Source of the DNA: Zarea fungicola
Taxonomy: Eukaryota; Ascomycota; Sordariomycetes; Hypocreales; Cordycipitaceae
DNA length: 64,000 bases
Assembly (NCBI GenBank): GCA_900169235.1
Contig: FWCC01000016.1
Coordinates: forward strand, 124,001 to 188,000
Direction: 5' to 3'
Shown piece after piece: positions 11,565-23,646 of the stretch (within the stretch, counting starts at the first letter, position 1; each line of letters begins with the position of its first letter). Made by a program: the position numbers and the translations under genes. Under the pieces are notes generated by a model. It saw nothing but the letters and a program-made list of their open reading frames with translations. It did not search any database and was not told the DNA's origin.

Positions 11565-14539
11565 GATGTCGTGCAGAGCAGCGTCAGCTTGCAAGCGGGG
11601 TAGCCGTGCCCAGGAAAGGTTGGTCTAGGACGACAAGCTTGTGGGCACGACTAGAGAGTGGCATGCAAAAGGTGAAGAACATAAGCTGCTTTCTTTTGTC
11701 GGAGAAATCGTCTAAGACGAGACGCGGACGGTGTACAGTTCTGGGGAGGGGTCAAGGCTAAACCATGCAACCAAAAGAGCCGTATCAGTGGCGCACTGCA
11801 GTCACCGCCAACGCCAGCCAGTTTGCAGCTTGCGCTAGTTCTCGCGAGTGCATGTATCTGTTTCTGCAGCAGCGTGGACTATACAGAGATGAAGAGAGGA
11901 AACGTGCGGAGCAACGCGACAAGTTATGGAGGATCAGTAAAGCGTATCGAGGTGAAGAAGAGTAACGATGCCAGCAAAACTAGAAAAGGGTCAAAAGAGA
12001 CGGCCGACAAAAAGGATAATAAGATGGCACGGGAGAGAGCAACGTCTCCACTACCAATTTAGTGTGAGAGTCGCATATGCCACCAGCCGATCAGGCGGGT
12101 CGGGGAGAGTAGTTAGCAGCTAGCTACTGCGTAAAGTAGAGCTCTGCCAGCTGTTGTGACTGGGTCCCTGACTGACTCTTGCTTGGGTTTATTTATTACG
12201 TGCGATGCGCAGCCCCGTGTCCGGCGACGGCCAAGAGCAATTGATGGTGGTTCACTAATGTCTTGTATTGGTTGCCCTGGTGCGGAGCCTAGCTGTTGAG
12301 GAGCTCCAAATACGATGGCTGGGCCAAGAAAACTCGCTCTTTATTATGCGTATAGCCTGTATTACAGTCCCAGCTACCTGTTATTGTAAGACAGAGCAGG
12401 CATTGCCCGGGTTTTTGGAGATTTGGCGTGGTGGGCCGATCTACAGCCGTGATAACTTCGCCCTCGGGGCCTTGCAACTCGAGAGTAGCGGACGTGCTTT
12501 GCGATTCGTCATCGCCATTGGAACAGTTTGCAAATACCAAATGGCATTTTGCCGAACTGTCCTCATGCCCACGATGCAGAATGCAATGTGTCGCTACCTG
12601 CCAGGCATACCATGCACCCCTGCAACAAGAAAACGTTGAGCGTTGCCCTGAGATGGGCCGCCAGGCAGGGCAACCGACAGGAATGGCCAAAAAGCGCAGG
12701 CCATTGTATCCCGCATCAGGAGAATAAGCAGCTCCAGGCACAAAGACACAAGTTCTGCACGGATGTACCGAGTATAAAAACTGGGTCAAGCGGTTCTTGG
12801 GGCTTGAGACTGGGGACGTGAAGAAAAAAGGTGGTCCCTGGGAAATGATGGCGTTGAAGACTGACTGGGTGACTGTTGACTGGTTGACTGGCTAGCTGGC
12901 TTCTAGGCTCTAGCTTCCCTTGTTCACACGGTCGTCGTACACAACAGCATCATCCTGTCCCCCCTGTGGCCGACGGCCAAATCTGCCATTGTGATTGTGG
13001 GTTAATAGCTATCAACTATTAGTTAGTTAGCTAACTAGGTAGTCACAGAGCCTAGGTTAACGAGTGGTCGCTTGAGCATCGTGACCAGATTGCTGGACGC
13101 CCGTGCGGGAGAGGCTTGCCGCCATTTATTATTGTTTCGGCAAGCGACGAAGCACAAGATGCCGAATTTTTTATTTTCAGAAGGCCTAATTATGCGAATA
13201 AGGCGGGAAGCAATGTTGATTCGAGCTTGTACGGTACTGTCTGTCGTCGCGCCAGTAGAATGATTAGAACAGAGAAACGGTCGCCAGTAAGGTCTTATCA
13301 GAGGCAGGTAAGTTACCATTATGCACTGGCAGCTGTCAGTGACGGGCAGTTACCGGCTCCGTGTATTGTAGATCCACATTAAAAACCAGTGGTTTCTAAA
13401 TACCAACTGGCCCAGGGACTGGGCACATCCTGGTAACGTACAGTACTCCCTCCCAATCAGTTGGAGCCGCCCAGCGGTAACCGATGCAGGTACTGCATCC
13501 CAGGGGGGAGGGATTGTCTCTGATTGACGGTCCTCTCATCTCCATCAAGCAGCCAATCCATCGAGCTAGGGGCTTCATGCCCAATCCCGCGCCTCCGGAA
13601 GGGGGGCAGTGCCGCGGGAAATGCTGCCCACCTACGGAGTACCTTGTATTACGTTGTATCATTCAGCTCAACTCGGCCGGCCTTCACCATGAGAAGAAAC
13701 AAAACAATCACGAGAAGCCGTTCACTACGAGGGCCCGGGTCGGCCCTATGAAAGGCAGATGGAAACTAACTAACTAATATGCAGCAACTAAAAGTTAGTT
13801 CAATTCTGGGCTTGCTTGCGAGTGTGGGCATCCATTAACCAAATAAAGCCACAAAAAACGCCACCAGTGCATGATGCCGGCTGGCTGGGACGGCCGCTTT
13901 GATATATTTTTCATGGTTGCATATTCTAGATAGCCATGCAATCAATGTACAGGCTTCAGTAGCCTTACCAGTATTACCATTTATTATGGCTGGAAGAAAT
14001 ACACGCTGATATATCCCTGTCAATAGCGCAACATATAATACCAGTACCGACTCGCTTGACCCCATGCACAATTACAAGAGCCGGATATTAAAATGAAGTG
14101 TGGGGGGGAACATGACAATCTGGGCTGAAAAGCCCGTTTTCCAATTGCCAATAGCAGGAAAGAAACGCAGGGTTTTAACGTCCACAATTTAATTAAGCAC
14201 CAGGATGACGACAGACACCGGACACCCATACTTGTACTGCACAAGACACAGAAACACGGGAAAAAACGAAACTCGCCCCGAGAGGAGCGAATTCCGAAAA
14301 AGGGCTCTTTTTGTACAAGTCACGTCAGCGACATAGAAACCCCACGCGGCGTGCAACCTCCTCTCCACCCCTGGCTGAGCCAGGATCGAATGCCACCAAG
14401 TGTCCCGGGCGCTGCTTTGATGCAACATGCCGGACGGGGTCGCTGCCGTCATTACATCCCCGTCAGAACAAAGGGGAGAAATTTTAGTTTCCCGAATGCG
14501 GCCGCTATGCTCTTCTTGAAAGAAGTGTCCCTTCCCTTT

Positions 14540-14559
14540 TTGTGTGTGTGTGTGTGTGT
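14540..14559. repeat. TG dinucleotide microsatellite
   Basis: Nine uninterrupted TG units following a pyrimidine-rich stretch; seen directly. No function is implied. Confidence 0.9.
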
Positions 14560-15280
14560 CTCAGTAGCTCATTCTCTTCTCTTTCTCCATTTCTTTCATT
14601 GTAGAAGAAATTGAGGCAATGCATTGCCTCCCAGAGTCCCAAGGTGCTAAGTATAAATTGATTCTCGTTTCAGGTCATCGACAAGAGACGGGACCACCCC
14701 TATATTTTGGGGGCATCTACGGAGCACGCTTTGTTTTTTCCTAGACGGAGAACCTGGTCATTTCTGCAAGTTACAAACCACTTGCTAATTGATCCCTGCA
14801 AAATCCCCTGAAACCCGTCGTCTTCTCCCCTTCTCATTGCTGAGCCCCCCTCGGCATTGGATCCCAAATAAGTAAAAGGCGACATGGCTGTACAATGATG
14901 CCGTACGCTGACCATGCGAATGTGAACAAATATCCGGGACAACTGAATCCATAGTTCAATTATCTTCCCTTGGCAAGCTGCACGCTTGCTGTTTACAGGG
15001 ACAAGGTGTCCTTGCTGTACGTGTACTGCAAGCACCGCAGGGTACTCATCATAACAAATGTCTACTCAGCCGTACCAGTCAGTATATACCCTGTCCCATC
15101 ACGTCCGACGCTGCCGGACATGTTCTATTGTCATGGCATCCACTGACAGCAGGCCATATGCATTGGTAATGTAAATTGCTGTTTTATGCGCGTCTATACA
15201 CTATCTCCATAATAGTTAAACATGAACTAAAACTCCTTGCGCGTGAGGCCGCCGCGAAACGGATATTTTATCATGGTTCA

Positions 15281-15330
15281 TGTCAGTCATATCAGTCATA
15301 TCAGTAATATCAGTAATATCATCATCAACA
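15281..15330. repeat. 9-bp tandem repeat (ATATCAGTM type)
   Basis: About five diverging copies of a 9-bp unit reading TCAGTCATA then TCAGTAATA. It lies just beyond the stop codon of the minus-strand flavoprotein-like gene, so it is probably in that gene's 3' UTR. Confidence 0.8.
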
Positions 15331-15344
15331 ACATTATCATCTCT

Positions 15345-17192
15345 TCAGAGAAACTTGGTCTCCCTGGATCGCTCACCCGCCGTGTACGCCGGCCGAATGC
15401 CGTTCTTCGCCCACCATGCCCTCACAAACCGCTGCTCACCCGAGTTCCGGTGCAGACATGCTTGTATATCACACACCCGAAACGCAATTGGCTGCCCGCG
15501 ACCATTCATACCTGGTAACGTACCCCGCGAGAAAGCGCGTAGCCACTCCAACACAGGGGCATGGCAATGCGACGTTGCGCACATGACATCCCCTTCATCC
15601 ACGTAGAGCTGATCGTCCCCTTTGGCCTGGCGCCAGACCTCGAGTACCGCAGGATGACCCTTTTGGCACGCCATGCGCACCACACCGCTCCCGTGGGCGG
15701 CTATAATCTTCGATTCATGCCACCACCGCAACACATCGGCTTGGCCAAACTGTGCGGCCCATAGTAGCGCACGCCCGGGTCGTAAGACGACGGATTCGTC
15801 TTGTAGCGCGGCGTCTTGCCACCATTGAAGAACAGCAACATGGCCATTAGCACTGGCCTGCTCCAGAGATGCCTCTGTATATCGCATCGGCATGCCAGAT
15901 CGCCGCCACCACCAATCCAGCACGTTAACGTGGCCATGGCGGGACGCTCCATCGACTGCCTCTGTATCATACTTGTGCTTGCCACGAAACCATTTGCTAT
16001 TTTTCCAATAATTCAACACTCTGATGCGCGGGAAAAACGACGAAACCTTGGTGGGCAGAGTAGTCCCGTCGAGGGCCATGAAAAGATCAGGTCGGTTCGA
16101 CTCCAAGTATTCAAACGCTTCGATGTGCGCAAATCGTATCAGCACCTTGATGAAGAGCGCGGACAGCTGCGTGTAGTTGGGCGGTGCCTCTGAAAGTTTT
16201 CTGCATATAGATGACGGTGTGCTGATGAGAGCAATCCATCCCAACTCGTGCTCATACTCTCGAATCTTGTCCTTGTGCTCTCTCTGCCCAAGCACCCATG
16301 CCGGAGGTGGTGTAAGTGTTGTAAAAATACCCAGAGCCTGAGCCAGCTCCCAATCATCGGTGTGCTCAAGAATAAGCGTCCATATCTCAGGCGGCAGCTT
16401 GGGGCATTTACTTCCAGCTCGACGGCTGAAATTGAGGCACGGCGCACTTGATCCGACATCGTGTCCCAGACGCAAGAGGTCAGCACGATGGTGAATGATA
16501 CGCAAAACCTGGTCAAAGGAATTCCAGCTTGGTACGCGTTTTGCATTCGACCGCCCCTCGTAGTGCCACAAAATTGGCTCCAGCACCTGAATCCATTTCC
16601 ACTTCTTATGCAGCGTGCGTAGATGTGCTTGGGTGAGCGGATTAGACCACAAAGGCTCACTCATCCCAGGCACCAAAACAATGCTCTTATCCGCGCTCCA
16701 ACCCCGGAGCACCTGACCGATAAAGGTATCCGCGATGCCCCCGAGCATCTTGGCGATGCCATCAGCATCCAGTGGCAGGCAGACGAGCAAGTGCGCCCAC
16801 TCCACCAGCTTGACGGCCTGGTGCCGGTAAAACTCGACGTCTTCGGTACGGTCTGAATGGCCGACTGCGAAGCTCATATTTTGCATGGCGATGATGGTCT
16901 GCGTCATGCGGGGGACAATGTCGTCGACAATTGCACGCATCTCCACGTCTTGACTCTTGGAGAGGCGCACAATGAGCGCATGGGCCCATGAGGTATCGCG
17001 CGGGCCAGTGGCGAGGATTAGAAGGCGGAGCTTGGGTGGCATTGCGGTCTCATCGTCAATCAGCGATGAGCAGACCGAGGGAGAGCTATCACACGGCTCT
17101 AGTAGCGAGCCCGCTGATGCCGGCGAGGTTGAAGTTGTCGCCTCCGTCTCCATAATGTTTGCGTCGGCTAGGCCAGACCGGGCATATCTCAT
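15345..17192 (-). CDS. Hal3/PPCDC-like flavoprotein fused to F-box-like motif and ankyrin-like repeats
   Basis: Single-exon, 615 aa from the ATG at 17190-17192. The open frame extends 25 codons further to a TTG, but that part is a poly-Phe stretch from a 19-base A run and is not likely translated. Residues about 53-210 match the flavoprotein fold of phosphopantothenoylcysteine decarboxylase and Hal3, including a histidine in the YRHQAVKLVEWAHLL block aligned with the PPCDC catalytic His, and VLRGW. The usual SANT and PAMN motifs read DADG and PGMS, and no LACGD-type substrate clamp is seen, so decarboxylase activity is doubtful. CPKLPPEIWTLILEH (about 263-277) resembles an F-box start. From about 410 there are five degenerate repeats ending in VLxWW, ankyrin-like. 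Function unknown; a regulatory or scaffold role is possible. Confidence 0.8.
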   Translation of the reverse strand: MRYARSGLADANIMETEATTSTSPASAGSLLEPCDSSPSVCSSLIDDETAMPPKLRLLILATGPRDTSWAHALIVRLSKSQDVEMRAIVDDIVPRMTQTIIAMQNMSFAVGHSDRTEDVEFYRHQAVKLVEWAHLLVCLPLDADGIAKMLGGIADTFIGQVLRGWSADKSIVLVPGMSEPLWSNPLTQAHLRTLHKKWKWIQVLEPILWHYEGRSNAKRVPSWNSFDQVLRIIHHRADLLRLGHDVGSSAPCLNFSRRAGSKCPKLPPEIWTLILEHTDDWELAQALGIFTTLTPPPAWVLGQREHKDKIREYEHELGWIALISTPSSICRKLSEAPPNYTQLSALFIKVLIRFAHIEAFEYLESNRPDLFMALDGTTLPTKVSSFFPRIRVLNYWKNSKWFRGKHKYDTEAVDGASRHGHVNVLDWWWRRSGMPMRYTEASLEQASANGHVAVLQWWQDAALQDESVVLRPGRALLWAAQFGQADVLRWWHESKIIAAHGSGVVRMACQKGHPAVLEVWRQAKGDDQLYVDEGDVMCATSHCHAPVLEWLRAFSRGTLPGMNGRGQPIAFRVCDIQACLHRNSGEQRFVRAWWAKNGIRPAYTAGERSRETKFL

Positions 17193-18260
17193 GCCAAAAA
17201 TTCCAAAAAAAAAAAAAAAAAAATAGAGCCCTTCGTTTCTGATGGCCAATGCAGCCAACTTTTTCAAGGTGAGGTTACTTTTTGGCGGTGGCGACTGTCA
17301 ACCGGGTGCGATGACATCTGAGACATGCAGGGTTCAACGTCACATGAAGGGCGATAGACGACTTGCGGAGTCGATAGGCCGTGATTTAGTAACTATTGAA
17401 GAGATTCTCTTGCTTTATTAGATTGTAGGATATTTGAATGACAGAATTGCGGTGGAGATATGGCTTGTCGTCCGGTCCCTTATGCTAGTCGGCGATCGCT
17501 GACTGGTTGTAGTTGCTACGTCCCAAGAGCAAGCAGGTACTTGCCTGTGGTGCAAGGCGACCACCAGCGTCGCCTTACTGCGGTGTCCATGGCCAGAGTC
17601 GATGTGACGCGGTCGAGTCGTATTACAAAGGCATTCAGGTTAATTTCAGTCTATTCCTTCCAGGTTGGGGCGATATTTACCACATTCTGTCAGCCTTTGA
17701 TACATAAACCGACACGTGACTGGTTACTGGTGTTAGTCAATGATCTGTCGCTGTTATTACAGAGTAAACCACCAAGTAAACCGCCTGTAAAAACGAGTCA
17801 CACCACTACAGCAATCATGTACACACCCTGTAGTCTTTGTTTGCAAAAAGTCACCGAATCACTACCAGAACAGTGACGCCAGGTACCTCCACTGGTACCT
17901 GGTTACGGAACCGTCAACTTTTTTGCTTTGGGATCCACGGCCCGCCTTGAACCGGCCAATGGGCAAAACTCTGACACTGTGGACGTTTGACCTCTATTTT
18001 TTTTGTATATCGCTTTCCATCCTCAAGGACAAAGAAATCTCACAGGGCTTATTAGGACGAATCTCCTTGTAACCAATCGAGCCAATAGGAACAGACATCT
18101 TTTATTTGCTTTGCTGCAATTTCAGCACTTCCGTCTCATTCCCGTTCCGTTGACCGAGCTGTGCCGTGAGAGAAAAAAAATCCCTGCGCCTGCCCCGCCA
18201 CCACCAGCAAAGAAGAGGGAGGGAAAAAAAAAAAGAAGACAAGCAGGAATAACCGAGATC
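17193..18260. other. Divergent intergenic region (promoters)
   Basis: Lies between two divergently transcribed genes, so it should hold both promoters. There is an A tract at 17205-17223 next to the flavoprotein-like start and purine-rich sequence with two A runs (18173-18180, 18225-18236) just before the PRPP synthetase ATG. The open frame at 17460-17876 shows no recognisable protein. Confidence 0.5.
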
Positions 18261-19748
18261 ATGCTGGACCAAATGGCCAACGAGATTAAGCTCATTTCCG
18301 GTAGCTCCCACCCGGAGCTGAGTGAGCAGGTGGCCAGACGGTATGTTTATATCTTTTCTGACCCTCTCAAACCTACGGCTTGTCGATGATGAGGGCCGGG
18401 TTTTGCCTGTGATGAGAGCAATATACGCCCATAGCGCCATCATCGGTTTACCTTTGAAGGAGATGCACCACCACACGACACAATGCATGGGCTCAAACTA
18501 ACATAAATGTACGTTTGTAGCCTTGGCATCTCTATTGCCAACACCATGAGTCTCAACTACTCGAACCAAGAAACCAGTGTTTCCATTGGCGAGTCTGTCC
18601 GAGACGAGGATGTCTTCATCCTGCAGTCGACCGCCCCCGGCGACGTAAATGATGGGCTTATGGAGCTCCTGATTATGATACACGCCTGCCGAACCGCGTC
18701 TGCCCGCCGCATCACGGCCGTCATCCCCAATTTCCCCTATGCTCGCCAGGATAAGAAGGACAAATCTCGCGCTCCCATCAGCGCCAAGCTCATTGCCAAC
18801 ATGTTGCAAGTGTCAGGCTGTGTAAGTTGTTTCCATTGCCTGTGGATTTATTTTTTGTTGCTCTTTTCTCTTGTTTTGTAGGCTTGGCAAGAGAAACGAA
18901 GGCTAACACGGGAGTCACGGTTTGTAGAATCACGTCATCACCATGGACCTTCACGCCTCACAGATTCAGGGCTTCTTCAACGTCCCTGTGGACAACCTCT
19001 ATGCTGAGCCCTCAGTGCTGCGCTGGATCCGCGAGAATCTACCCGTGGAGGACTGTGTCATCGTCTCCCCTGACGCCGGCGGTGCCAAACGTGCCACATC
19101 GATCGCTGACCGTCTTAACACGGCTTTTGCCCTGATCCACAAGGAGCGCCCGCGTCCTAATGTCGTCGGTCGCATGGTCCTTGTCGGTGACGTTCAGGAC
19201 AAGACAGCTATTCTCGTTGACGACATGGCTGATACCTGCGGAACTGTGAGTGTCTAAACCCCAGTGTGTTGTAGAGTGTAATTGCCCTAACACGAAGTTG
19301 TAGCTTGCCAAGGCTGCCGCCACTCTCAACGAGCATGGTGCCAAGCAGGTCTTTGCCATTGTCACCCACGGCATTCTCAGTGGCAAGGCCATCGAAATCA
19401 TCAACCAATCTTGCCTTGCTGGTGTTGTAGTCACCAACAGTAAGTCCTCTTCCATGTTTAAACTTTTGCCGAATGAATGTTAACATGCCATAGCTGTACC
19501 CCGTAAGTGCCTGAACCAGAAACATCATGGCCACACAAACTTTGCATTCTAACCGAGTCGTTTTTAGTTGGTGACAAGGCTGTGCGCTGCCCCAAGCTCA
19601 AGGTTATCGACGTGTCTGGTACCCTCGCCGAGGTAAGCCCGCCCAGACGATACTCCCGCCTGAATCTTAGCTAACTGCTTCTTAGGCTATTCGCAGAACT
19701 CACAACGGCGAATCTGTATCGTACCTGTTCAATAACGCTCCTGTCTAG
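18261..19748 (+). CDS. PRS: Ribose-phosphate pyrophosphokinase (PRPP synthetase)
   Basis: Cytosolic enzyme making 5-phosphoribosyl 1-pyrophosphate from ribose 5-phosphate and ATP, feeding purine, pyrimidine, His and Trp synthesis. Seven exons: 18261-18340, 18521-18821, 18928-19245, 19304-19439, 19494-19502, 19568-19632 and 19686-19748, giving 323 aa. Splice sites are all GT-AG and the phases add up. Family hallmarks are [19 protein letters not shown], the signature [27 protein letters not shown], the PRPP loop [11 protein letters not shown], and the C-terminal [15 protein letters not shown]. Length fits yeast Prs2/3/4 (about 320 aa), and the sequence resembles the Prs2/Prs4 group most. A second ATG at 18273 would give [10 protein letters not shown] and 319 aa. 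Exon 5 is only 9 nt. Fungi usually carry several PRS paralogues, so the exact orthologue is open. Confidence 0.96.
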
Positions 19749-22468
19749 ACCGTTTATTGGATGAAAAATGATTTATTTTTACAACTCGGAGTTGAAGGTA
19801 TGTCGACGAGATGAGAAAGGTGCATTCATAGCAACTAACTTTACTGCCAGGTTTTTTTTTCTCTTTCGTTTCTCTCTCTTTTCTTTGCGTCATAAATGAT
19901 ATACAGCGGTTACGATTCAGTCATGTCCCGTTCAACCCTTGCACCTCGAATCTGGATGTAACACCAAAAAATTATCGATACAGGGCAGCAAAGGTAGGGA
20001 AGTGGTGGTCAGCTTTTGGCTCTTGCTCTTGGTCTAGTCTACGATTGATATCGCTCGGCAGATGGAAGGTGGATGGCCTGCTATTTCTGTCACTTCATTT
20101 CGTCTATTTTCTCTTTCCTCTCTTTCTTTTCAAATTTTCTTTTTTGGAGAATAATAAAGATGTCGGTCGGGGCACGTAGTCTCTTGGTTTAATGTGCACT
20201 TATAGATGGAGTCTTTTTACTATACATATACGCGTACGACATATACGGCGGATGCGTACAGCCATTCTGCATGGTCTACAATGTTGGACTAGAAAAGGGT
20301 CTCGCGGCCACACGTTGGAAATGGAATGAAATAAAATGAAATAAATAAATACAGATTTACAAAGTGGTCTGATGTCGTTGAGTGGATGTTTGGTGTTTGC
20401 GACTTACCCTGTAGTTACGGCGGTACTTGCAACCTGAGACACTGACAGGCCTCAAAACGCTGTTGAACTCAAATAAGGGCTCCTAAAATTCGATATATTA
20501 CTTGGGCAGAATCATGAAAAGAAGTGCGGTCTAATAAAGCATTCCTCTGTACAACCGCATGCGAGTCTTGTGGTCATGTGGTCGTTGGCGCATGTAGAAT
20601 GTCTGACCCGGCGTGCCGAGTTGACAAAGGGCAGGCAAGTGTGTGGCTTGCACTGGCGGTGGTGTGGTTACACCCAACCTTTTGAGCTGCGCGTGACAGC
20701 CTTTGTTCTCTCACTCGTCAGCCCTTTTTGGCAATACAGTCGCGGAAGATGCGGTGGAAAATACGTAGGATATACAGTGCCGAAGAGAAGGCTGACGCAC
20801 GTAAGCCAAGGCTTCTGACGCAAAAGGGCACGGGTAGCTGCGGGCGTCGCTAGTGTGTATGCTTGGGATAATCCATGCATCTATGACTGTGGTGTCTCAC
20901 CATTCTTTTCCCAGTTTTTAGTGACTATCGGTTGGTGCTTGGGAAGTTTGGTGCTGACAGTCAAGGATCTTGGTTTATCTGAGATGCGGGGAGTTCCGAC
21001 AAAAGATGATTCGCTACGACCGTGACATAATTCGTCTCGGTAACTTAATGCAGTACTACTACCAATCCTACCATTCATTGAATAACACAAAACTTCTGCA
21101 ATTGTAAATATACATACATATATATTTTCTATTTTTATTATTCACTTGAGTTGAAGGACACGGGCTTCTTCGTTCCCTATAAACTTAAAGACCCACCATC
21201 GTCAAGGTGTGGAGATTGCTGGGTGTCGCGGCGGCGGCCAACTCGAACAAGGAAAGGGAATTACAAAAAAAAACATCAAGTCATTCACACTTGAAGAATT
21301 ACAATTGCCACACATAAACACCATGAAAATCGACTCTGCGCCTTTGCTCCAGAACTGTACCATAGAAATTGACCAAAAGTAGCCTATCTTGGGCAACTTG
21401 ATTTCGCATTTACTTTAAAATTCCAAGCGCCAAAAACAGCCGCCATTCAGCGGAATAAGGGCTGGTTTTCCTGGGGTTGGCTTGAGCCGTTTTTGCCTTG
21501 ATCTTGCGATGTGCGATTTGCTGTGGATGGACGGTTCGGTTCGGAGTGACGCCTCCGGAGTAGACGTACAGTGTGAATTGCGGAAAACTGTGTCGGAGTA
21601 CGGAGTAGAAACATATAGCCAGTTGGTAAAGATGGTTGCTATACAAATATCAGCACGCATTGCCATGTCTGTAAATTTCACCTCATCTTTTCATCTCAGC
21701 TATTCTATGGATATTTTCTCTCCCATTTGACGTGAAAAAGTTGTATGTTCACCAAGTATGGGTTATAGACACAGACAACCTCCGCCCGCACCGCACACAG
21801 TGTGTAGCCGGACCGCGTTTCTCGCCAACACCGCCTCGTTCCTCCTCCACCTTGGTCCGGCTACCGGGGCAAGACGAGGCGCCTTGGATCCTCCACCCGA
21901 AACCGCTTTGTGTTTCCATGTACCGTTTCTTCTTTTCTCCCAATTACTACTCTTTGGGGCCAAAGACCAGAGGCCAGCGAGGCTTCCATTCCCCATACAT
22001 TTTTTCTCCATGGAACCCAGTTCCCTCCCCCCGCTACTAACCGATACCCCTTCGACCAATCTAGTTTCAAGATGGTACAATTAGATACAATCTAATAACT
22101 GTTTGGGTTTAAAAGAGGCGTGTGATCCGCTCGCTCTCCTACAGGCCAGCGGGGCCCATGCTTTGTTTGTATTAGTATATTTATTATCGCATTTGGCTTA
22201 TTTTCGTAGTACCCCAGCCCAGTTAATAACTGGTACAAGTACAAGCCGTCCACACACCACCGTCTAACTTCCAACTATCACTCTTCTTTCATTCAACGTC
22301 AGATCTTGAAATTAACCAATCTCTGAGCTTTCTAGACATAAAACCAGGCCTTTCAATCGGCCAGTAGTCTAATTTTAGTCTCTGGCTTCCAAAATCGTGT
22401 TACATCTAATACGCGATTCCAAACTGGAACATTTGATTACCGCACATCAATACACGAATATACACACA
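19749..22468. other. Intergenic region, no gene seen
   Basis: Tandem spacer of 2.7 kb with the 3' UTR of the PRPP synthetase gene, pyrimidine-rich stretches near 19850-20140 and AT-rich sequence near 21110. CGGAGTACGGAGTAG occurs at 21594-21608. Short open frames, for example around 21760-22080 on both strands, are mutual shadows without protein content. Confidence 0.5.
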
Positions 22469-23177
22469 ATGGCCACAGAAGCACACTCTGAGGCCCAGGC
22501 TGGCCCCTCCAAATCTGTTCCTCTCCAGAACGAAGGCCCTGCGCGGTACTGGGCTCGTGATGGCTTCTTCCTCAGCACCGACAAGACCTTTCTCGACCCG
22601 TTTGTCGTAAACGAAATCTTTGACACGGACCTTATGTGGTGGAACGACCCCCTCGACATTGACCAGATGCGCAAGATGCTCTCCAACTGCATGACATTGG
22701 CCATTTACTCTGTCCCTGACACGGCCGCTGAGATGAAGAGTAAGTTGGAAATCACTCTTAGGGAATCCGCGAAGAGACCCTTGCTTGAGTATAGTAAAAC
22801 ACTTTGGCTAACAGGACACACAAAAAACTCCAGGCAACGGTGGTCTTCCCCGCGAAACCTCCGGCCCCAACTGCAAACTTGCCGGCCTCTGCCGCGTAGT
22901 CACCGACTACGTCACCTTTGCCTACCTCACCGACGTCTTCATCCTCGAGGATTACCAGCGCCGTGGCCTCGCCTCTTGGATGATGCGCGCCCTCAAGGAG
23001 GTCGTAGACGGCTGGCCCAACTTGCGTGGCCTTGTGCTCATGACCCACGACTCGGCTGCTGCCCGCATGTACCAGCGCGAGCTTGGCGCCCTCGACTTTG
23101 ACGAGGGTCCCTCAGCCGGCCTCGTCGTCCTCGAGATGCCAGGAAACGGAGTCAAGGACCTCCCCGAGGATCACTAA
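22469..23177 (+). CDS. GNAT-family N-acetyltransferase
   Basis: Acetyl-CoA dependent acetyltransferase of unknown substrate, 204 aa. Two exons, 22469-22739 and 22834-23177; donor GTAAGT, acceptor CCAG, phases agree. The second exon holds the GNAT core: VTDYVTFAYLTDVFILEDYQRRGLASWMM, where the QRRGLA segment is the acetyl-CoA pyrophosphate-binding loop and YLTDVFI the preceding strand; a MTHDSAAARMYQRELGAL segment forms the usual C-terminal part. The N-terminal half, with WARDGFFLSTDKTFLD, is typical of a small fungal GNAT subfamily. No signal peptide or membrane segment. It converges on TRM7 with 469 bp between stops. Using the nearer CAG at 22814 as acceptor would not preserve the conserved reading. 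Confidence 0.9.
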
Positions 23178-23646
23178 GCTTCCTTGATCTTTGGCACAAG
23201 TATCAAAACGAAGGGCAACGCTACCCAATATTTCACGAGTTTCACGCCGAGTTTTCTTCTCTACATATTATACATAAATCGTCTTTTTATGGAGTTGACC
23301 GATTGCTTAAATCGGAGTCCTCCTCATTTGCATACAGCTGGCAAGGTAGCCCGAACACACTGTTCACCAAAGACGGCTTCTTTTCTTCTGTTTTTTTCTT
23401 CTTCTCTTCACAATTTACTTCAGTGGGCTTATCATCCATTAATCTACAATAGACTGGAGATATTTCAAGTTTTTGCTTGTCAAACTTTTAGCAATCCTTT
23501 CTTTCTTATTGTCGTGTATTGTGGCTTTAAAACACGCCTTGGTAAACTACAAGAATAATAGGGTATATATATAATGGGTTTCTATCATTTCTATCGATTT
23601 TGATCTATTCGTAAAGCCTTTTTTTTATTCTTGTTTTGAACTTGTT
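23178..23646. other. Convergent intergenic region (3' UTRs)
   Basis: Lies between two convergent stop codons; T-rich on the plus strand and probably made of the two 3' UTRs. No gene is seen. Confidence 0.6.

Larger units (their letters stand above)
11565..15344. other. Gene-poor 3.8 kb region
   Basis: No convincing gene on either strand. The left part is probably the promoter and leader of the minus-strand gene ending at 8928. Many short open frames occur but none shows protein-like content. There are imperfect GACTG repeats at about 12860-12895, a TACGGAGTA word at 13633-13641, a TG microsatellite at 14540-14559 and a 9-bp tandem repeat at 15281-15330. Confidence 0.5.

Noticed and set aside
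12289..12789. Overlapping frames on both strands upstream of the disordered-protein gene
   Set aside because: Frames on both strands overlap, lack bias and are Cys/Arg/Trp-rich in the way of random GC-rich DNA.
14340..14420. Possible tRNA B-box like sequence (ATTCGATCC on the minus strand)
   Set aside because: No matching A-box, acceptor stem or anticodon arm could be drawn.
17193..17267. Longer N-terminus of the flavoprotein-like protein with a poly-Phe stretch
   Set aside because: It begins at a TTG and runs through a 19-base homopolymer; the ATG at 17192 is a better start.
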